64,000 nt of DNA, taken from NCBI RefSeq assembly GCF_964063345.1, contig NZ_OZ061318.1, forward strand, positions 2,356,001 to 2,420,000. Direction: 5' to 3'. The position numbers and the translations under genes are program-made. The stretch's first letter is position 1; every line of letters begins with the position of its first letter. The notes below the pieces were generated by a model. That model had not been told where the DNA came from and ran no database searches. It worked only from the letters and a program-made list of their open reading frames with translations. This DNA comes from Pseudomonas lini (GTDB taxonomy: Bacteria > Pseudomonadota > Gammaproteobacteria > Pseudomonadales > Pseudomonadaceae). Positions 53,006-64,000 of this stretch are shown here, piece after piece.

Positions 53006-54022
53006 TTGAACGCACCCATAGAACCACATCGTTTCATCCTCGAGCCTTTTGAAGCTCGCCGCTTCGCCAATTTGTGCGGGCAATTCGACGAGCATCTGCG
53101 CTTGATCGAACAGCGCCTCGCTATCGAGATCCGCAACCGTGGAAACCAGTTCGAACTGATCGGCGAGCCCAAGCACACTACCTCCGCGGAAAACCTGCTG
53201 CGCCGCCTGTACCGGGAAACCAAAGGTACCGAGCTGTCGCCAGACACTGTTCACCTGTTTCTGCAGGAATCGGCCGTCGAGGAACTGGACAACCACTCCC
53301 CCGCCGAACCGTCCGTCGCCTTGCGCACCAAGAAAGGCATGATTCGCCCTCGCGGCTTGAATCAGCTGCGCTATGTGAAGGAAATCCTCGGTAACGATAT
53401 CAATTTCGGCATCGGCCCGGCCGGTACCGGCAAGACCTATCTGGCCGTTGCCTGCGCGGTAGACGCGCTGGAGCGCGAGCAGATTCGCCGCATTCTGCTG
53501 GTTCGTCCGGCGGTTGAAGCGGGCGAAAAGCTCGGCTTCCTGCCCGGCGACCTGTCCCAGAAAATCGACCCGTACCTGCGCCCGCTCTACGACGCGCTCT
53601 ACGAAATGCTCGGTTTCGAATACGTCGCCAAGCTGATCGAGCGTCAAGTAATCGAAGTCGCACCGCTGGCCTACATGCGCGGTCGTACGCTGAACAACAG
53701 TTTCATCATCCTCGACGAAAGCCAGAACACCACCGTCGAGCAGATGAAGATGTTTCTGACCCGGATCGGCTTCGGCTCCACCGCCGTCATCACGGGTGAC
53801 ATCACCCAGGTCGACCTGCCGAAAGGCACCAAGTCCGGGCTGCATCACGTGATCGAGGTGTTGAAAGACGTACCGGGTATCAGCTTCACCCACTTCATGC
53901 CCAAGGACGTGGTGCGCCATCCGCTGGTGCAGCGCATTGTCGAAGCCTACGAGCGCTTCGAAAATCGCACAGCCGACGAACCGGCGAAGCTCTCTCCCAA
54001 GGACACTCGCCCCGATGCTTGA
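53006..54022 (+). CDS. ybeZ: PhoH-like ATPase YbeZ (PhoL)
   Basis: A 338-residue PhoH-family NTPase. Walker [12 protein letters not shown], Walker B ILDESQN, and sensor [10 protein letters not shown]. The family works with YbeY in rRNA and RNA processing. The start appears to be TTG 53006, since no ATG gives the conserved N-terminus and the downstream codons give [15 protein letters not shown]. It overlaps ybeY by 8 bp. Confidence 0.94.
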   Translation: MNAPIEPHRFILEPFEARRFANLCGQFDEHLRLIEQRLAIEIRNRGNQFELIGEPKHTTSAENLLRRLYRETKGTELSPDTVHLFLQESAVEELDNHSPAEPSVALRTKKGMIRPRGLNQLRYVKEILGNDINFGIGPAGTGKTYLAVACAVDALEREQIRRILLVRPAVEAGEKLGFLPGDLSQKIDPYLRPLYDALYEMLGFEYVAKLIERQVIEVAPLAYMRGRTLNNSFIILDESQNTTVEQMKMFLTRIGFGSTAVITGDITQVDLPKGTKSGLHHVIEVLKDVPGISFTHFMPKDVVRHPLVQRIVEAYERFENRTADEPAKLSPKDTRPDA

Positions 54023-54509
54023 GCTTGATCTGCAACTGGCTACCGAAGCGTCTGCCCCAAGCGAAGCCGAATTCCGTCAATGGTGCGAACTGGCCCTGCG
54101 CCAGCGTACTGCCGACTCCGAAATGACCATCCGTTTGGTCGACGAAGAGGAAGCCCGTGAACTGAACTTCACCTGGAGGCAGAAGGACTACGCCACCAAC
54201 GTTTTGTCGTTTCCGGCCGATGTTCCCGATGAGTTTCTCGACATTCCCTTGCTCGGCGATCTGGTGATCTGCGTAGCAGTGGTCGAGCGCGAAGCGGCGG
54301 AACAAGGCAAGGAATTAACGGCCCACTGGGCGCATCTGGTCATTCACGGCTGCTTGCATCTGCTTGGTTACGACCATATAGATGACGATGAAGCCGAAGA
54401 AATGGAAGCACTGGAACGAACGTTGCTTGCAGAACTGGGTCATCCTGACCCTTATGCGGACGACGAAACAGACACATCCCCTACCGTAACAACAAAGGAT
54501 TCAGAGTAA
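54015..54509 (+). CDS. ybeY: Endoribonuclease YbeY
   Basis: A 164-residue metal-dependent endoribonuclease for 16S rRNA 3'-end maturation and 70S quality control. The zinc motif is [11 protein letters not shown], with [10 protein letters not shown] earlier. Its C-terminus has a short acidic extension ([13 protein letters not shown]). Translation is coupled to ybeZ by overlap, and corC starts 5 bp downstream. Confidence 0.96.
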   Translation: MLELDLQLATEASAPSEAEFRQWCELALRQRTADSEMTIRLVDEEEARELNFTWRQKDYATNVLSFPADVPDEFLDIPLLGDLVICVAVVEREAAEQGKELTAHWAHLVIHGCLHLLGYDHIDDDEAEEMEALERTLLAELGHPDPYADDETDTSPTVTTKDSE

Positions 54510-54514
54510 TCGCT

Positions 54515-55354
54515 ATGAGCGAAGATCGATCGAGCAACGGGCAGAAGTCATGGCTGGGTAAGCTCACCCAGGCTTTTGCCCACGAGCCGAAGAACCGTCA
54601 GGAGCTGCTGGAGCTGCTGCGCGATGCACATCAAAACAAGTTGCTGGACAGCGAAGCGCTGGCCATCGTCGAAGGCGCCATCCAGGTTGCTGACCTGCAA
54701 GTACGGGACATCATGGTCCCGCGCTCGCAGATGATCAGCATCAAGGCGACCCAGACACCCCGCGAGTTCCTGCCGGCCGTTGTCGACTCGGCCCACTCCC
54801 GCTACCCGGTGATCGGTGAAAGCCACGATGACGTGATGGGCGTGTTGCTGGCCAAGGACTTGCTGCCGTTGATCCTCAAGGAAAACGGTGACAGCTTCAA
54901 CATCAAGGACCTGCTGCGCCCGGCCACGTTCGTGCCCGAGTCCAAGCGCCTGAATGTGCTGCTGCGCGAGTTTCGCGCCAACCATAACCACATGGCCATC
55001 GTCATTGACGAATACGGCGGTGTGGCCGGCCTGGTGACCATCGAAGACGTGCTGGAACAGATCGTCGGCGACATCGAAGACGAGCACGACGTCGAAGAAG
55101 ACAGCTACATCAAGCCGCTGCCCAGCGGTGACTTCCTGATCAAGGCCCTGACGCCGATCGATAACTTCAACGAGTTCTTCGACAGCGAATTCTCCGACGA
55201 TGAATTCGACACCGTCGGCGGTTTAGTGATGAGCGCGTTCGGGCACTTGCCAAAACGCAACGAAATCACTGAAATCGGCGCCTATCGCTTCCGCATCCTG
55301 AACGCCGACAGCCGTCGGATTCATTTGCTGCGCTTGACACCTATCGCCCGGTAA
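54515..55354 (+). CDS. corC: CorC-like CBS-domain protein
   Basis: A 279-residue protein with two CBS domains (about residues 65-185) and a C-terminal CorC_HlyC domain (200-275). LQVRDIMVPRSQMI and AIVIDEYGGVAGLVTIEDVLEQIVGDIEDEHD are characteristic. CorC is linked to Mg2+/Co2+ efflux or its control. Immediately precedes lnt. Confidence 0.94.
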   Translation: MSEDRSSNGQKSWLGKLTQAFAHEPKNRQELLELLRDAHQNKLLDSEALAIVEGAIQVADLQVRDIMVPRSQMISIKATQTPREFLPAVVDSAHSRYPVIGESHDDVMGVLLAKDLLPLILKENGDSFNIKDLLRPATFVPESKRLNVLLREFRANHNHMAIVIDEYGGVAGLVTIEDVLEQIVGDIEDEHDVEEDSYIKPLPSGDFLIKALTPIDNFNEFFDSEFSDDEFDTVGGLVMSAFGHLPKRNEITEIGAYRFRILNADSRRIHLLRLTPIAR

Positions 55355-55368
55355 TTCTAAGGACTGAA

Positions 55369-56892
55369 ATGCTCCGTATCACCCGCCCCGGCTGGCCCGG
55401 TAACCTGCTGGCCGTGGCGGCCGGTGCACTCACCACCCTGGCCCTGGCGCCGTTCGATATCTGGCCGCTGGCATTGCTGGCGGTCGGTTTCTTTTACGCC
55501 GGTTTGCGTGAACTGAGCCCCCGCCAAGCCTTGGGCCGTGGCTGGTGTTTCGGTTTCGGCCTGTTTGCCGCGGGCACTAGCTGGATCTACTACAGCATCC
55601 ACAACTTTGGCGGCGCCTCGGTGCTGCTGGCCGGATTCTTGATGCTGCTCTTCACCGCGGCGATTGCCTGGTTCTTCGCCCTGCCCGCCTGGATTTGGGC
55701 GCGCTGGCTGCGCCGTAACGAGGCACCGCTGGCCGATGCCTTGGCATTTGCGGCGTTGTGGGTGGGTCAGGAAGCCTTTCGCGGCTGGTTCCTTACCGGT
55801 TTCCCATGGCTCTATTCCGGTTACAGCCAGCTCGATGGCCCCTTGGCCGGGCTCGCGCCGGTCGGCGGAATGTGGCTGATTTCCTTCACCCTGGCCCTGA
55901 CGGCTGCACTGCTCTACAACGCTATGCGACTGGTGCGCACTGGCCGTAAAGGCTTCATCGCTGTCGGCGTGTTGCTGCTGGCTGGCCCATGGGTGGCCGG
56001 CATGGCGCTCAAGGAACATGCCTGGACCAGCCCGGCGGGCGCACCACTGAGCGTCGCGGCGCTTCAGGGCAACATTGAACAAAGCATGAAATGGGACCCG
56101 TCGCAGCTCAATGCGCAGTTGGCGCTGTACCGCGACATGAGCTTGAGCTCCAAACGCGTCGACCTGCTGATTTGGCCGGAAACGGCGGTCCCTGTGCTCA
56201 AGGAGTCCGCCGAGGGCTACCTGAACATGATGGGAAGTTTCGCCGCCGAGCGTAAATCCGCGTTGATTACCGGTGTGCCGATTCGCCAGGTAGTCCACCA
56301 CGAGAAGCGCTTCTTCAACGGCATTACCGTTGTCGGTGAAGGCGATGGCACTTATCTGAAGCAGAAACTGGTGCCGTTCGGCGAATACGTTCCATTGCAG
56401 GAAGTCTTGCGCGGCCTGATCGCTTTCTTCGACCTGCCCATGTCCGACTTTGCCCGTGGGCCGGCCGATCAAGCGCTGCTACAAGCCAAGGGTTATCAGA
56501 TTGCGCCGTTCATCTGCTACGAAGTGGTCTACCCGGAATTCGCCGCAGGCCTCGCCGCCCGCAGCGATTTGCTGCTGACCATCAGCAACGACACCTGGTT
56601 CGGCACCTCGATCGGCCCTCTGCAACATTTGCAGATGGCGCAGATGCGCGCACTTGAGGCCGGTCGCTGGATGATCCGCGCCACCAACAACGGCGTGACC
56701 GGTTTGATCAACCCGTTTGGCCAGATCACTGCGCAGATCCCGCAGTTTGAACGCGGCATTCTATACGGCGAAGTGGTGCCAATGCACAACCTGACGCCGT
56801 ACCTGCAATGGCGTTCGTGGCCGTTAATCATTGTTTGCGTGTTGTTGTTTGGCTGGGCGTTAGTGGCCAACCGGATGGCGAAAACTGTTTAA
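55369..56892 (+). CDS. lnt: Apolipoprotein N-acyltransferase
   Basis: A 507-residue inner-membrane enzyme (E. coli Lnt is 512) that N-acylates the Cys of lipoproteins. Several N-terminal helices precede a nitrilase domain with the triad in WPETAVP (Glu), KLVPFGEYVP (Lys) and FICYEVVYPE (Cys). It is the last gene of the miaB-ybeZ-ybeY-corC-lnt block and is followed by a REP doublet. Confidence 0.97.
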   Translation: MLRITRPGWPGNLLAVAAGALTTLALAPFDIWPLALLAVGFFYAGLRELSPRQALGRGWCFGFGLFAAGTSWIYYSIHNFGGASVLLAGFLMLLFTAAIAWFFALPAWIWARWLRRNEAPLADALAFAALWVGQEAFRGWFLTGFPWLYSGYSQLDGPLAGLAPVGGMWLISFTLALTAALLYNAMRLVRTGRKGFIAVGVLLLAGPWVAGMALKEHAWTSPAGAPLSVAALQGNIEQSMKWDPSQLNAQLALYRDMSLSSKRVDLLIWPETAVPVLKESAEGYLNMMGSFAAERKSALITGVPIRQVVHHEKRFFNGITVVGEGDGTYLKQKLVPFGEYVPLQEVLRGLIAFFDLPMSDFARGPADQALLQAKGYQIAPFICYEVVYPEFAAGLAARSDLLLTISNDTWFGTSIGPLQHLQMAQMRALEAGRWMIRATNNGVTGLINPFGQITAQIPQFERGILYGEVVPMHNLTPYLQWRSWPLIIVCVLLFGWALVANRMAKTV

Positions 56893-56896
56893 GTTC

Positions 56897-57030
56897 CGTG
56901 GCGAGGGAGCTTGCTCCCGTTGGGCTGCGCAGCAGCCCCAAACCCTGCAATCCAATTCTGGCTGATACACCGCATTAACCCATATTGCGGCTGCTACGCA
57001 GCCGAACGGGAGCAAGCTCCCTCGCCACAG
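56897..57030. repeat. REP doublet, GGCGAGGG-type family
   Basis: CGTGGCGAGGGAGCTTGCTC and inverted GAGCAAGCTCCCTCGCCACA between the convergent lnt and DUF218 genes. Confidence 0.92.
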
Positions 57031-57048
57031 GTTCTATATTCGGCACTT

Positions 57049-57810
57049 CTATCGATAAAACAACGAATACCCGATCTGCCCCACCGCCTCATTCATCAAC
57101 TGCCCGCTCTGCCAGATCGATTTGAATTCCGGCATCCAGCCGCCCAGCGGCCGGGCATTGTCCACGCCTAAAAACCCCACTGGCGCTGGCACCACTTCAA
57201 ATCCGGCCTGCTGAAAACTCCAGACCGCTCGCGGCATGTGCCAGGCCTGAGTCACGACCACCACCCGCTTGATCCCCTCTGGCAACAACACCTGGGCGCT
57301 GAGTTGCGCGTTTTCCCAGGTCGTGCGGCTGCGCCCTTCCTGCCAGCGCACCGTCACGCCAAAATCATCGAGCAATGAGTCCGCCATCAGTTTCGCTTCG
57401 GTCGGTGGCGTGCCGTAATGCAGACCACCACTGGTCAGAATCGGCAAGCCGGACGCCTTGGCCAGGCGCGCGGCATAGCGCTCGCGCCCCAGGCCTACGC
57501 CGGTCGGCTGGTCGACACCCCAGGCCGGGTCGCCACGCTCACGTCCTGAACCCAGCACCACGATCGCATCGGCCCGTCGGCCCAAGGTTGCCCATTCCTC
57601 GCGCGTCAGCGACGGCTCGCGCTCCAGGGCCTTGGCACTCCACTCCACCATCACTGGCAGGCTCATCAACCAGAAGCCGCCTACGCCCAGGACGAAACAC
57701 AACCCCGCCAGCCTCGGCCTTGAGCGGCGCCACCACCAGGCAAGCACCAGCAACAGCAATAAAATGCCGGGCGGCAGTAGAAGTTGTTTAATGAAATAAC
57801 GAAAAGGCAT
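57049..57810 (-). CDS. ElyC/SanA/YdcF-family DUF218 protein
   Basis: A 253-residue protein with two N-terminal membrane segments (about residues 11-30 and 36-53) and a DUF218 domain: ADAIVVLGSGRERG, ILTSGGLHYG, RTTWENAQLS, VVVVTQAWHMPRAVWSFQQAG. E. coli ElyC affects envelope polymer (ECA and peptidoglycan) synthesis. The exact role here is unknown. ATG 57810 gives the usual membrane start. Confidence 0.87.
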   Translation of the reverse strand: MPFRYFIKQLLLPPGILLLLLVLAWWWRRSRPRLAGLCFVLGVGGFWLMSLPVMVEWSAKALEREPSLTREEWATLGRRADAIVVLGSGRERGDPAWGVDQPTGVGLGRERYAARLAKASGLPILTSGGLHYGTPPTEAKLMADSLLDDFGVTVRWQEGRSRTTWENAQLSAQVLLPEGIKRVVVVTQAWHMPRAVWSFQQAGFEVVPAPVGFLGVDNARPLGGWMPEFKSIWQSGQLMNEAVGQIGYSLFYR

Positions 57811-57914
57811 CGGGCATCTCCATAGATGCCCGAAGCCTAGGTGGATTGACACAATGCGACAACAAATGTGGAAGGACTTTGCTTCAAAAAAGCATATCCC
57901 ACGGCTCAGTGCCC

Positions 57915-58235
57915 TTACTTGAATTGCAAAGACCGGACCTTTACCGAGCCTTTGCCGGGTGCCTTGTCCTTGAGCCAGATGATCTTGGCCGAACGTGGTG
58001 CTTCGAGTTGCTTCACTGCTGCTGACAAGCATCCGTGCGTCTCACGCTCACTGCGGTCCAGGTACGCCTTGACCAGTTCAAACTCTGCGGGGCTCAAGCC
58101 ACGCAGCTCCAGCTCCAGGGGGCGCTCATCGCGAAGCCGACCGGCGGTTTTGGCCACATCCAAGGCCATTGCGAGACGGTCTATCAGTCTTTCGTACAGC
58201 TCCGGTTTTGTAGCATTTTGCTGTGACTCAACCAT
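57915..58235 (-). CDS. Conserved hypothetical protein, 106 residues
   Basis: A soluble, alpha-helical-looking protein, rich in Leu, Glu and Arg, with LRGLSPAEFELVKAYLDRSERETHG in the middle and a basic C-terminus (LKDKAPGKGSVKVRSLQFK). I do not recognise a family. Clean reading frame with start at 58235. No operon partner: it sits between the DUF218 gene and leuS. Confidence 0.7.
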   Translation of the reverse strand: MVESQQNATKPELYERLIDRLAMALDVAKTAGRLRDERPLELELRGLSPAEFELVKAYLDRSERETHGCLSAAVKQLEAPRSAKIIWLKDKAPGKGSVKVRSLQFK

Positions 58236-58356
58236 CCATCACCTCATTGAAGATAAGACTCACTCCCCTTTTAGAGCTTAGCCTCACTGAAAAAACCGGC
58301 TGAGTGCCGCGACCAACGGCCCTCGGGACGGGTATTCGCTGCGTCCTTGCGTGTAA

Positions 58357-61122
<2,766 letters not shown>

Positions 61123-61131
61123 ATTGGATCG

Positions 61132-61154
61132 GGCGCCAGGTCATGCCTGGCGCC
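61132..61154 (+). other. Hairpin between leuS and lptE
   Basis: GGCGCCAGG-TCATG-CCTGGCGCC is a perfect 9-bp stem with a 5-base loop. There is no U-tract, so it may be a processing or pausing site rather than a terminator. Confidence 0.6.
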
Positions 61155-61211
61155 GAGTAAAACCTTTCGGGCCGCTTGACCGGCCCACATGGTTTCAAGG
61201 GGAGCAACAAG

Positions 61212-61817
61212 ATGATCAAACGCAATTTGCTGGTAATGGGCCTTGCAGTCCTGCTGAGTGCCTGCGGCTTCCAGCTGCGCGGCACCGGCACCACCGAACT
61301 GGCGATCAAGGAACTCGACCTGAGCGCCCGCAATGCCTACGGCGAAACCGTGACGCAACTGCGTCAGGTGCTGGAAAGCAGCGGCGTCAAGGTCTACAGC
61401 GGCGCACCTCACAAACTGGTGCTGACCGATGAGCAGGAAAGCCAGCGCATCCTCAGTTACGCGGGCGCCGGTCGTACTGGCGAGTACCAGATGACCATGG
61501 TGTTGAACTACGACATCCAGGGTCAGGGCAACCTGCCACTGCTGAGCGACAAGCTCGAAGTACAGAAAGTCTTCATCCATGACGGCAACAACCTGGTGGG
61601 TTCCGATCAGGAAGCCAACGATGCCCGCAAGGAAATGCGTCGTGAACTGGTTCAACGCATGATGCTGCGCCTGCAACAGCTCTCTCCGACCCAGTTGGAA
61701 CAGCTGCAACAGACCGCTGACGCCAGGGCCAAGGCTGAAGCCGACGCATTGGAAGCAGCGCAGAAGGCTGAAGCGCAGACGCCGCGTCAGTCGCCTGTCG
61801 AACTGCCGCAGCAATAA
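61212..61817 (+). CDS. lptE: LPS-assembly lipoprotein LptE
   Basis: A 201-residue outer-membrane lipoprotein that plugs LptD in LPS export. The signal peptide ends in lipobox LLSAC (Cys18), then GFQLRG; the C-terminal third is Gln/Ala-rich and helical. Follows leuS and precedes holA, the classic order. Alternative upstream ATG gives a non-lipoprotein start and was not used. Confidence 0.95.
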   Translation: MIKRNLLVMGLAVLLSACGFQLRGTGTTELAIKELDLSARNAYGETVTQLRQVLESSGVKVYSGAPHKLVLTDEQESQRILSYAGAGRTGEYQMTMVLNYDIQGQGNLPLLSDKLEVQKVFIHDGNNLVGSDQEANDARKEMRRELVQRMMLRLQQLSPTQLEQLQQTADARAKAEADALEAAQKAEAQTPRQSPVELPQQ

Positions 61818-61822
61818 GCCTT

Positions 61823-61844
61823 ACGGGGCGCTCAGGCGCCCCGT
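61823..61844 (+). terminator. Hairpin between lptE and holA
   Basis: ACGGGGCGCTCAGGCGCCCCGT forms a GC-rich stem. The downstream TTCGCCTCTTCTT is T-rich but interrupted, so termination is possible but likely partial, allowing readthrough to holA. Confidence 0.4.
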
Positions 61845-61856
61845 TCGCCTCTTCTT

Positions 61857-62894
61857 ATGAAACTCGCCCCCGCCCAACTCGGTAAACACCTGCAAGGCGC
61901 CCTCGCGCCGGTCTACGTCATCAGTGGCGATGACCCACTGCTGTGTCAGGAAGCCGCCGACGCCATTCGCGCGGCTGCCCGCCTGCAAGGTTTCGATGAA
62001 CGCCAGGTCTTTGCCGCTGACGCCAGTTTCGACTGGGGTACGCTGCTGCAGGCCGGCGCCAGCATGTCGCTGTTCGCCGAAAAGCGTCTTCTGGAGCTGC
62101 GTCTGCCCTCCGGCAAACCCGGTGACAAAGGCGCGGCGGCATTCATTGAGTATTGCTCGCGCCCGGCCGAAGACACGGTGCTGCTGATCAGCCTGCCCAA
62201 GCTTGATGGCAGCGCGCAGAAAACCAAGTGGGGCAAGGCACTGGTCGAAGGTCCGCAGACCCAGTTCGTGCAGATCTGGCCCGTGGACACCAACCAGTTG
62301 CCGAGCTGGATCCGTCAACGCCTGTCCCAGGCCGGGCTATCAGCCAGTCAGGACGCCGTCGAACTGATCGCCGCTCGAGTCGAAGGCAACCTGCTGGCTG
62401 CCGCCCAGGAGATCGAAAAGCTCAAGCTGATGGCCGAGGGTGGCCAGATCACCGTCGAAACCGTGCAAGCGGCGGTGGCCGACAGCGCGCGTTTCGATGT
62501 CTTCGGCCTGACCGATGCGATTCTTAATGGCGAGGCTGCTCACGCCTTGCGCATGCTCGAAGGGTTGCGCGGCGAAGGCGTCGAACCGCCGGTGATTCTC
62601 TGGGCGCTGGCCCGGGAGCTGCGCCTGCTGGCCAACCTGTCGCTGCAATACAGCCAGGGCGTGCCGCTGGACAAAGCCTTCAGCCAGGCCAGACCGCCGA
62701 TCTGGGACAAACGCAAACCGCTGATGAGCAAGGCGCTGCAACGTTACTCGGCGCAACGCTGGGCGCAGTTGCTGCTCGAAGCGCAGCGCATCGACGCGCA
62801 GATCAAAGGTCAGGCAGCGGGATCTCCATGGATGAGCCTGAGTCGGTTGACGCTGTTGATGGCCGGTCAGAGATTGTCGCTGCCTGCCGAATAA
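61857..62894 (+). CDS. holA: DNA polymerase III delta subunit
   Basis: A 345-residue clamp-loader subunit. It begins MKLAPAQLGKHLQGALAPVYVISGDDPLL, then LLELRLPSGKPGDKGA, ALARELRLLANLS and the C-terminal helical collar segment (ALQRYSAQRWAQLLLEAQRIDAQIKG). Delta opens the beta sliding clamp. Directly downstream of lptE. Confidence 0.96.
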   Translation: MKLAPAQLGKHLQGALAPVYVISGDDPLLCQEAADAIRAAARLQGFDERQVFAADASFDWGTLLQAGASMSLFAEKRLLELRLPSGKPGDKGAAAFIEYCSRPAEDTVLLISLPKLDGSAQKTKWGKALVEGPQTQFVQIWPVDTNQLPSWIRQRLSQAGLSASQDAVELIAARVEGNLLAAAQEIEKLKLMAEGGQITVETVQAAVADSARFDVFGLTDAILNGEAAHALRMLEGLRGEGVEPPVILWALARELRLLANLSLQYSQGVPLDKAFSQARPPIWDKRKPLMSKALQRYSAQRWAQLLLEAQRIDAQIKGQAAGSPWMSLSRLTLLMAGQRLSLPAE

Positions 62895-62900
62895 GGCTTT

Positions 62901-63034
62901 TGTGGCGAGGGAGCTTGCTCCCGCTGGGTTGCGAAGCGACCCTAAAACCAGTCACCGCGCGTCTTCAGATACTCCTCGGCTATCCGTTTTACGACTGCTA
63001 CGCAGCCGAACGGGAGCAAGCTCCCTCGCCACAG
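62901..63034. repeat. REP doublet, GGCGAGGG-type family
   Basis: TGTGGCGAGGGAGCTTGCTC and inverted GAGCAAGCTCCCTCGCCACA between holA and arfA. Confidence 0.92.
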
Positions 63035-63128
63035 GTATCATTTCCTACACAATGCGGGGACTAGACAAAACCCCGACTTCGGCCGATGATTTGCCCCGCA
63101 AAAAACCACTCACTTGCGAGAAATCATC

Positions 63129-63293
63129 ATGAGCAAAAAGCCATCGAAGCATGGCCCCAACAAGGCCAAATCCATCATCGCCCAGCCACTGTTCCGCAGC
63201 CGTCAGGAACGAGCCGGCAAGGGCAAAGGCAGCTACCGCCGCGAAGCCTTCCAGTCTAATAGCTGGGAGGCTTCTTACTTTCTGGCGGCCTGA
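63129..63293 (+). CDS. arfA: Alternative ribosome-rescue factor ArfA
   Basis: A 54-residue protein, MSKKPSKHGPNKAKSII, then APLFRSR-type core and GKGKGSY, ending SNSWEASYFLAA. The order PLFRxR, GKGKGSY and xWEAS matches E. coli ArfA, which recruits RF2 to stalled ribosomes when trans-translation fails. A hairpin spans the stop codon, as expected for the tmRNA-controlled arfA message. Gene is too short for usual automatic size cut-offs. Confidence 0.85.
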   Translation: MSKKPSKHGPNKAKSIIAQPLFRSRQERAGKGKGSYRREAFQSNSWEASYFLAA

Positions 63294-63303
63294 AAGGCAA
63301 GCC
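63269..63303 (+). promoter_or_regulatory. Hairpin across the arfA stop codon
   Basis: GGCTT (63269-63273) pairs with AAGCC (63299-63303) and CTTTC (63278-63282) pairs with GAAAG (63292-63296), with the stop TGA (63291-63293) at the top of the right arm. In E. coli a comparable arfA stem is cut by RNase III to produce a non-stop message; here this is inferred. Confidence 0.5.
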
Positions 63304-63356
63304 ATCGCTCAACATGTTAAGGTCTGCACCTGATTCGTATCCTCTGGACCTGTGCA

Positions 63357-64000
63357 TGCCCCTTTGTATTTCCCGTCGTTGGCCCCTTCGCCAACTGATA
63401 GCTGCCTCCAGCCTCATTCTGCTTGTCGCCTGCGCGGAAAAACCCACCGCCGCCGACGCCCAACCGCTTCAGACCCGCACCGTTGCGACGGCCCCTGCGA
63501 TCATTCCGCCGGTGGTTCCGACTGGTGAGAATCTCGACATCCAGCCTACCCAGACCTTTGCCGAATGGCAGGCGGGTTTCCGTAAAGACGCCCTCGCCGC
63601 CGGTATTCGCGCCGACCTGTTCGACCGTGCGTTTGCCAATGTCAGCGTGGACGACAGCGTGATCCGTGCCGATCGCAGCCAACCAGAATTTACTCGCCCG
63701 GTGTGGGAATACCTCGATGGCGCGCTGTCGCCGTTACGGGTGCGAAAAGGTCAGGCACTGGTCGGCGAGTACGCCGACATCCTGCAAAGCATAGAACAGC
63801 GCTATGGCGTCGACCGCCAGGCTCTGGTTGCGGTGTGGGGCATGGAAAGTAACTTTGGTCAGTTCCAGGGCAACAAGTCGGTGATCAACTCCCTGGCGAC
63901 CCTGGCTTATGAAGGTCGACGTCCGGGCTTTGCTCACGCACAGCTGATCGCTGCCCTGCAAATCCTGCAACAGGGCGATATCGAACCTGAGAAAATGCTC
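63357..64000 (+). CDS. Lytic murein transglycosylase, MltB/SLT_2 type, 3' end outside window
   Basis: The first 214 codons of a membrane-bound lytic transglycosylase. A signal peptide ends in a lipobox-like LLVACA, then a Thr/Pro-rich linker and the SLT_2 domain with the catalytic-Glu region WGMESNFGQFQGN and GRRPGFAHAQLIAALQIL. Cuts peptidoglycan glycan strands with formation of anhydro-muramic ends. The remainder of the gene lies to the right. Confidence 0.9.

Overview
The window is chromosomal DNA of a Pseudomonas, most likely from the P. fluorescens group. The evidence is high GC, dense fluorescens-type REP doublets, and Pseudomonas gene order: amn - acyl-CoA dehydrogenase - ladS - thiD - thiE - hemL - Sel1 protein, then miaB - ybeZ - ybeY - corC - lnt - leuS - lptE - holA. 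Coding density is high. I found no rRNA, tRNA, CRISPR array or insertion sequence.

Layout. 1-8.3 kb: the 5' part of cioA (cyanide-insensitive oxidase) with an ANR/FNR box, an MFS exporter, a higBA toxin-antitoxin pair, a DJ-1/PfpI protein, a DUF4879 secreted protein, a purine permease with trmA, and a DUF4160/DUF2442 pair. 8.4-17.5 kb: a LysR regulator and a quinate/dehydroshikimate catabolic cluster (aroQ, aroE-like, TetR regulator, quiC, MFS transporter), then a DMT exporter and an IclR regulator. Two matching 18-bp palindromes lie upstream of aroQ and quiC. 17.6-28.4 kb: tandem YpfJ-type zinc metalloproteases with a secreted hydrolase, a HAD phosphatase with tesB, a GNAT, an HDAC-like amidohydrolase, a BaiN-like flavoprotein, RhlE helicase, and a DMT exporter divergent from an Lrp regulator.

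28.5-30.9 kb is the most unusual part. The last 177 bp of a DnaQ-like exonuclease gene are present twice, identically, as direct repeats 1,229 bp apart. Between them lie a Bro-N (phage antirepressor-like) gene and about 270 bp of strongly structured, non-coding-looking DNA upstream of it. This looks like a small mobile or recombination-derived module inserted at the 3' end of the exonuclease gene.

31-47 kb: DUF2076 protein, YciC-like membrane protein, an endonuclease/exonuclease/phosphatase protein, HrpB helicase, a lipoprotein, a FieF-type cation exporter, a DUF6515-like protein, a short opposite-strand unit ending in an intrinsic terminator, an Lrp regulator, DUF2788, RluE, AMP nucleosidase, an AidB-like dehydrogenase and the hybrid kinase LadS. 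47-64 kb is conserved housekeeping: thiamine and haem synthesis, tRNA modification, YbeZ/YbeY RNA metabolism, lipoprotein acylation, leucyl-tRNA synthetase, LPS assembly, the clamp-loader delta subunit, a short arfA ribosome-rescue gene with a hairpin across its stop codon, and the start of a lytic transglycosylase gene.

Two REP families are interspersed: one with a GGGAGCGGGCTTGCCCGC-type core and one with a GGCGAGGGAGCTTGCTCCC-type core. Most occur as inverted doublets between genes.
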